Assembly (NCBI GenBank): GCA_950295325.1
Contig: OX485805.1
Coordinates: 29,809,501-29,873,500, forward strand
Reading direction: 5' to 3'
Length of the DNA stretch: 64,000 nucleotides
From: Polytrichum commune
Taxonomy: Eukaryota; Streptophyta; Polytrichopsida; Polytrichales; Polytrichaceae
Below, in pieces: positions 59,045 through 64,000 of this stretch. The position numbers and the translations under genes are program-made. The notes under the pieces were generated by a model. The model searched no databases, was not told the origin of the DNA, and saw only the letters and a program-made list of their open reading frames with translations. Position 1 is the stretch's first letter, and the number at the start of each line of letters is the position of its first letter.

Positions 59045-60243
59045 TGAGCAGTACCCACTCTCATTGGAGATTCATGTTTTATGCTTACACTAGAAGGAAT
59101 GGAGGTCCTTTCCCACACAAAAAGGACACTAAACTAACACTATTAAGTGACCAGCACACATGTCATTGAATTTCCAGTTCAATTAGAGCAGTTGATGAGG
59201 AGCTTGCCTTATAAGTACAAAATGATGTCAGCTAGGAAGCAATGTTGTAAATATGTTGCCGGTTCCTTTAAGTTTAGACGAGCCATGGAAAGCATCAACA
59301 AGAGAATCTGCATGTTTGTGTAGTCTTATTAATTGTCATTTGTTGTGTAATTTGGGTGGTGACTCTATTAAAGCACAAACCTTGTTTGTATCAGGAACAG
59401 CAGCATGTAACTTCAGAGCACCAAGATTAAAAGGCATATTCCTTACATACCCATTTCCCCCTGTATCCAACTAGCCTTGTGCTTCATGCCGTGTGCTATT
59501 TACTGCTCTTTTCTCTAATTCAAGTCTCTATGCCATGTGCATAAAACCCAAGGTCACTTAACCCCTCTCTACATGGATATGTGCAAATCGGTTGCGGCCC
59601 CATGCTCGACATTCCACACTATTTTGGGTTATTATTACCACAGCAACAAAAGACATCAATCATGTTTTTACTGTGGTTGTTATATACATGAATAAACATA
59701 CTCGTAAATTTTGTGATCCGATTTTGACCCAAGGTAATTTGCATGGGTGAAGAGGCAACCTGTTCGTGAGGGCAGCCTATTCGCGCATATCAATGTACAT
59801 GATTTTGGGTGGGGAGGGGATGAGTATTAGACCCCATAAGGAATAAGGAACACTTAAGTTGCTAATAAAAGGTCAAGATAGTGTGTGAAACACAAGTATT
59901 ATATTCAAGTTTCATGACCATTTATTCTTGTATCACGTGTCCCTTCCTTGTTAGGACTTGTAAATCTTCTGCTAGCGTACCTTTTAGGTTGGGACACTTT
60001 ATTGTCAAGTATTGAGTTTGGTTTATTGTAAATGGAGCAAACATTGCAATGTGGTCCATAACACAAATATATGGAGAAACCAAAATGCATAGACTTGCAC
60101 ACAATCTCAATGAAATTATTTTTAGTTGATTGATCATTCGAATAAAGAGGTTACAAACTCATCCACAAGCACCTCCAACACGAGGTAATAACCCCTTGTC
60201 CCTTAGCCATGCTCCATGAACCCATCTCATGTTTACATACATG

Positions 60244-60384
60244 ACATAACATTAATTCAGATCCATAACAGTGTTCCATGGGACTGACAATATCCCATAG
60301 AATATTCCCCACGTTCAGACTGAACGTGGGTCTGAATAATGTTATGGATCCCGAACACTATTACGGATCTTAACAATGTTATGG
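60244..60384. mobile_element. Short palindromic MITE, family D, copy 2
   Basis: Shares CATAACATTAATTCAGATCC and CTTAACAATGTTATGG ends with copy 1. It contains a perfect 11-bp hairpin CCCACGTTCAG/CTGAACGTGGG at 60308-60330 with a one-base loop. Confidence 0.65.
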
Positions 60385-60725
60385 AGTTTGTGGCTTTGAT
60401 CGTTGGTGAAAGGTTTCATCTTACAAACTCAATTGTCTCGTTATGAGTGGTGGCGATCGCTAACTAATGATTTTGCCAAAGGTGTTCTTTATTTGTTTTC
60501 GTCCATGGGGAGAAGGCACACATTTCTAAGGAAATGATGGGCGATGGTGTGAAGTGGGCCCCGAGACATGGGGTGGTCTTTGTGTACTTTGTCAAATGGG
60601 ATATGAAGGTATATCCCATCCCTAGGGCCTTTTCCAAGGAATCAGGTCCCTTGGGCATTTACCAGCAGTTTTGACCCACACAACCCCCTTGGACCCAATG
60701 CAATGTCCTGCTGGACGTGCCTTAA

Positions 60726-61225
60726 GGGCCACTTCACACACGAGCCAAGGGCCGTGACCATGAAATTGTGAGAGCCCAAAAGAAAGTGTCCAAAGGCCGT
60801 CCCAAGACGCTTCCAAAATCATATAGTGTGGTCACAGACCCTCAAGTGTAGTGTGAAGTCACATGTGATGGGATCCTCAACGAAATGCTCTTTCAATGAA
60901 TTTCTATTCATGTAGGTCCTCACACATGATACAATAAAATAAATCAATGGTTTGTGAGCGTTTGGAGTGCCATGGTCTCTTGGTTTTGTGTTAGGCCTAC
61001 ATCCAAGAGGTGGTTTTGGGAAAACAATCCAAGTCACCATGAAACATGATCCATTCAATGCCACGTAGGAAACCATGTAGACTTTATATCCATCTTGCAT
61101 TCACATATTCCGTTGGTCCTAAAGTGTAGTGTGAAACGAACTTGGACCAGCTCCGCCTTTTCCACCAATGAGTGTGCTTGAAGTGTAATGGTCACGGGCT
61201 CTCAGTCTCGTGTGTGAAGTGGCCC
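60726..61225 (-). mobile_element. MITE family A, copy 3
   Basis: Begins GGGCCACTTCACACACGAG and ends CTCGTGTGTGAAGTGGCCC, flanked by TAA (60723-60725, 61226-61228). Its interior is the reverse complement of copies 1 and 2. Length 500 bp. Confidence 0.9.
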
Positions 61226-62069
61226 TAAGTTCGAAGACTATTTGTGGACATAGAATTGAGTAAAATACATGGCCTTATTGGAGCTATTTGTAAGGTAAAG
61301 TAGATGAAACCGTGGGCCCTTTAGTCCAATGTTGGGCAACAAACCCATGTTGGTTATCATGATGGTTTTTAAGTGTATAATCATGGTTTTCAAATTTTCA
61401 AATAATTGGACTTGAATCATCGCCATGGTTCTCAAAAAAAAAATCAAAACTCAGTCAAGTAACTTTCTTAAAATTTGCCAATTTTTGTTGGTCTTTCATG
61501 AAAACCGCTAGATCTTTGAATTTTTATTTTCTTCAAATAACCAAGACCGGAGGTTCTTTTATTGTAAAAACTCTCAAAACCTCAAAAATGAAGGTTGTTT
61601 GCTTCTAATTTTTCTTCAAAAACTGGAACCGGGGGTTAGAACAAAATCAAATACCCGCCCAACACTAGTTTAGTCCTAAACCATACGTTTATGAGAATTA
61701 ACACAAAGTCACCCAATTTTCTTACTGCTTGAATTACCATGCACAAAGAGTGGCGTTGGGTGTTATGAACCAGATTTCTATCTTGCCCTACTAGGATGGG
61801 TGGGCCAAACTAGTTGTAGTGAGCTTGGACATGTTGTAACAGATGGTTGTTGAATAACAACCGCCATGTCACCTTTCTTTCCCTGGGCAAGGCGACTTTC
61901 ATTGTTTTTTGAGGGGAGGTGTCTAGCCCGCACCACATGTAACCGATCGCTCCCAATTGGGAGTCAATTTCCTAGTCGGACACCTCTATATCCACGTATA
62001 AGTTCAAATTCACTTGACATAGCCTAGAAGAAAAATACACATCCCATATATGTATCTTGTAATTCAAAC

Positions 62070-62457
62070 TCTCATTAAACATTGTTTTATACACCCATGT
62101 GATACCCTAGTTGCAGGAGGTCACAAAAGTCAAGATTGATGGGTAATCCCTGTGCACCATTTTCTTCGTTGATGTGTCGGCAAGAAGGAGTAAACTAAGA
62201 AGAAGAAGAAACGCTGACCATGTGATCAGCGTGATTGGAATGCCCGTTCGACCCACCCTTGGCATTAAACCCTCAGGGCATACGGTAATACAAGTGGTGC
62301 AGGACTACTAACCCCTCTCGGGGTGGGCACACTCATTAAACATTGTTTTATACTCCCATGTGATACCCTAGTTGCAGGAGGTCACAAAAGTCAAGATTGA
62401 TGGGTAATCCATGTGCACCATTTTCTTCATTAATGTGTCGGCAAGAAGGAGTCAACT
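62070..62457. repeat. Direct repeats of about 125 bp around a 137-bp spacer
   Basis: 62070-62195 and 62332-62457 both begin CTCATTAAACATTGTTTTAT and include GATACCCTAGTTGCAGGAGG and GTGTCGGCAAGAAGGAGT. They differ at only a few sites, so the duplication is recent. The spacer holds an imperfect palindrome (CGCTGACC...ATCAGCG). A TRIM-like mini-retroelement was considered, but no primer-binding site is evident. Confidence 0.75.
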
Positions 62458-62836
62458 ACATGACATTAAGCATTATTAACCTCAAAGGACCAACTTCAGA
62501 ATATACTCTCTCTTTTTCTTTTTTTCCCGAATGACCCTTACAGCAACCCAGAAGCTGAGCCTCAGATTCTTTTCAACTCTTACACAATCAAGTTTGTTGG
62601 CTGATCTTCACCGTATTTTGTGGACTGTGGTCTTTATATATATAAGTCTAGCATGAAGGGAGGGAGAAAAATAAGAAGAAAACAAACATAATACACCGTC
62701 GGTGAGCATTCGTGAGTCCCAAGAACAATACATTATCTCTATCATCTTGAGCGTTATGAAACTTGAAGGGGCACCAAATTTGACGGATAAAAGGAGTGTG
62801 TCTTGAGTTAGAACTAGAGTCATCCAACTTCCCTAA

Positions 62837-63329
62837 GGGCCACTTCACACACGCGCCAAGAGCCGTGACCATGAAATTGTGAGAGCCCAAAAGAAAGTGT
62901 CCAAAGGCCGTCCTAAGATACCTCCAAAACCATGTAGCGTCGTCACGGATCCTTGAGTGTAGTGTGAAGTCATATGTGACGGGGTCCTCAACCAAATGCT
63001 ATTTCAATGAATCTCTTTTCATACAGGTCTTCATACATGATAAAATAGGATAAATCAACAGTTGTGAGCATTCGGAGTGTCACAGTCTCCCGGTTTTGTG
63101 TTAGGCTTACCTCCAAGAGGTGGTTTTTGAAAATAGTCCTAGTGACCATGATACATGATACATGATCCATTTGATCCATGTACACTTTACATCCATCTTG
63201 CATTCACATACCCCATCGGTCCCTCAAGCGTAGTGTGAAGCGAACTTGGACCGGCTTCGTCTTTTCCACCAATGAGAGTGCTTGAAGTGTGATAGTCACG
63301 GGCTCTCAATCTCGTGTGTGAAGTGGCCC
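62837..63329 (-). mobile_element. MITE family A, copy 4
   Basis: Begins GGGCCACTTCACACACGCG, ends CTCGTGTGTGAAGTGGCCC, flanked by TAA (62834-62836, 63330-63332). Same orientation as copy 3, 493 bp. Confidence 0.9.
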
Positions 63330-63532
63330 TAATCCTTGGAGTGGTGGAGAGGGGGCTGCACTTTGGATTATGATATTGACCGCAAATTCCAAATTAATTT
63401 TTTAATTTTTTTTTAAAAAAAAAACTTCAATAACTTGTAAGCTAGGCTCCTAAACTACACATAGTTCTAGTGCCAACTGAATTTGCCCATGCACTCCATG
63501 GGTGGATGTTCACAATATGTACCAAGGGTGGA

Positions 63533-64000
63533 TGTCCACACACGAGACTGAGAGCCCGTGACCATTACACTTCAAGCACTCTCATTGGTGGAAAAGGCAA
63601 AGTCGGTCCAAGTTCACTTCACACTACACTTGAGGGACCAACGGAGTATGTGAATGCAAGATGGATGTAAAGTGTACATGGATTCCTACATGGCACCAAA
63701 TGGATCGTGTATCATGGTCACTTGGACTATTTTCAAAAAGCACCTTTTGGAGGTAGGCCTAACACAAAACCGGGAGACCATGACACTTTAAATGTTCACA
63801 ACCGTTGACTTATTCTATTCTATCAGGTGTGAGGGCCCCGCATGAATAGAAATTCATTGTAATAGCATTTGGTTGAGGACCCCGTCACATATGACTTCAC
63901 ACTACACTTGAGGATCCATGACCACGCAAGATGATTTTGGAAGGTGCATTGGGATGGCCTTTGGACACTTTCTTTTGGGCTCTCACAATCCCATGGTCAC
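63533..64000 (+). mobile_element. MITE family A, copy 5, cut by the window end
   Basis: Starts with a damaged 5' terminus (GTCCACACACGAGACTGAG; the leading GGGCCACTT is lost) and then follows the family closely to the last base of the window. It stands only about 200 bp from copy 4 in opposite orientation, forming a large inverted repeat. Confidence 0.85.

Noticed and set aside
59640-59740. Zinc-knuckle-like CFYCGCYIH followed by HTRKFC, as in a retroelement gag.
   Set aside because: It needs a frameshift and has no surrounding coding sequence.
1-64000. CRISPR arrays, rRNA genes and intact tRNA genes.
   Set aside because: None was seen; the only tRNA-like motifs belong to SINEs, and the tandem arrays present are minisatellites.

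Overview
This window is nuclear DNA of a land plant with a large, repeat-rich genome. The evidence is five intron-bearing or plant-type protein genes separated by long AT-rich stretches full of small non-autonomous transposons and tRNA-derived SINEs. The multi-exon gene structures, a chloroplast-targeted protein and a plant-style purple acid phosphatase exclude bacteria, fungi and animals. I suspect a seed-free plant (moss, liverwort, lycophyte or fern), because one gene is an esterase-713-like hydrolase that I know mainly from bacteria and fungi. That placement is inference.

Layout. 1-15.7 kb: no host gene; one SINE, several miniature inverted-repeat elements (MITEs) and microsatellites. 15.7-22.2 kb (+): a seven-exon GT31 hydroxyproline O-galactosyltransferase with a galectin-like domain, a GC-rich TATA-driven leader and a minisatellite in intron 1. 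22.9-34.9 kb: transposon territory with MITEs, a tRNA-derived SINE, two decayed PIF/Harbinger transposase copies (one carrying a nested insertion), remnants of another transposon-like ORF and a TM9SF-like gene fragment. 35.6-37.8 kb (-): a three-exon gene for an unidentified protein with a chloroplast transit peptide and a probable thylakoid-lumen signal. 38.3-43.3 kb: repeats and decayed ORFs. 43.3-48.6 kb (-): ALG3 with 13 exons. 50.18-51.33 kb (+): the single-exon secreted esterase. 52.7-55.9 kb (-): an eight-exon secreted purple acid phosphatase. 57-64 kb: intergenic DNA with four copies of the most abundant MITE family, the last cut by the window edge.

The galactosyltransferase, ALG3, the phosphatase and the esterase all act in or pass through the secretory pathway. 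ALG3 builds the N-glycan precursor in the ER, the galactosyltransferase starts arabinogalactan O-glycans, and the phosphatase and esterase look secreted. They lie on different strands with independent promoters, so nothing suggests co-regulation. All splice junctions were placed by eye from GT/AG signals, reading-frame continuity and remembered family conservation; no search was run.
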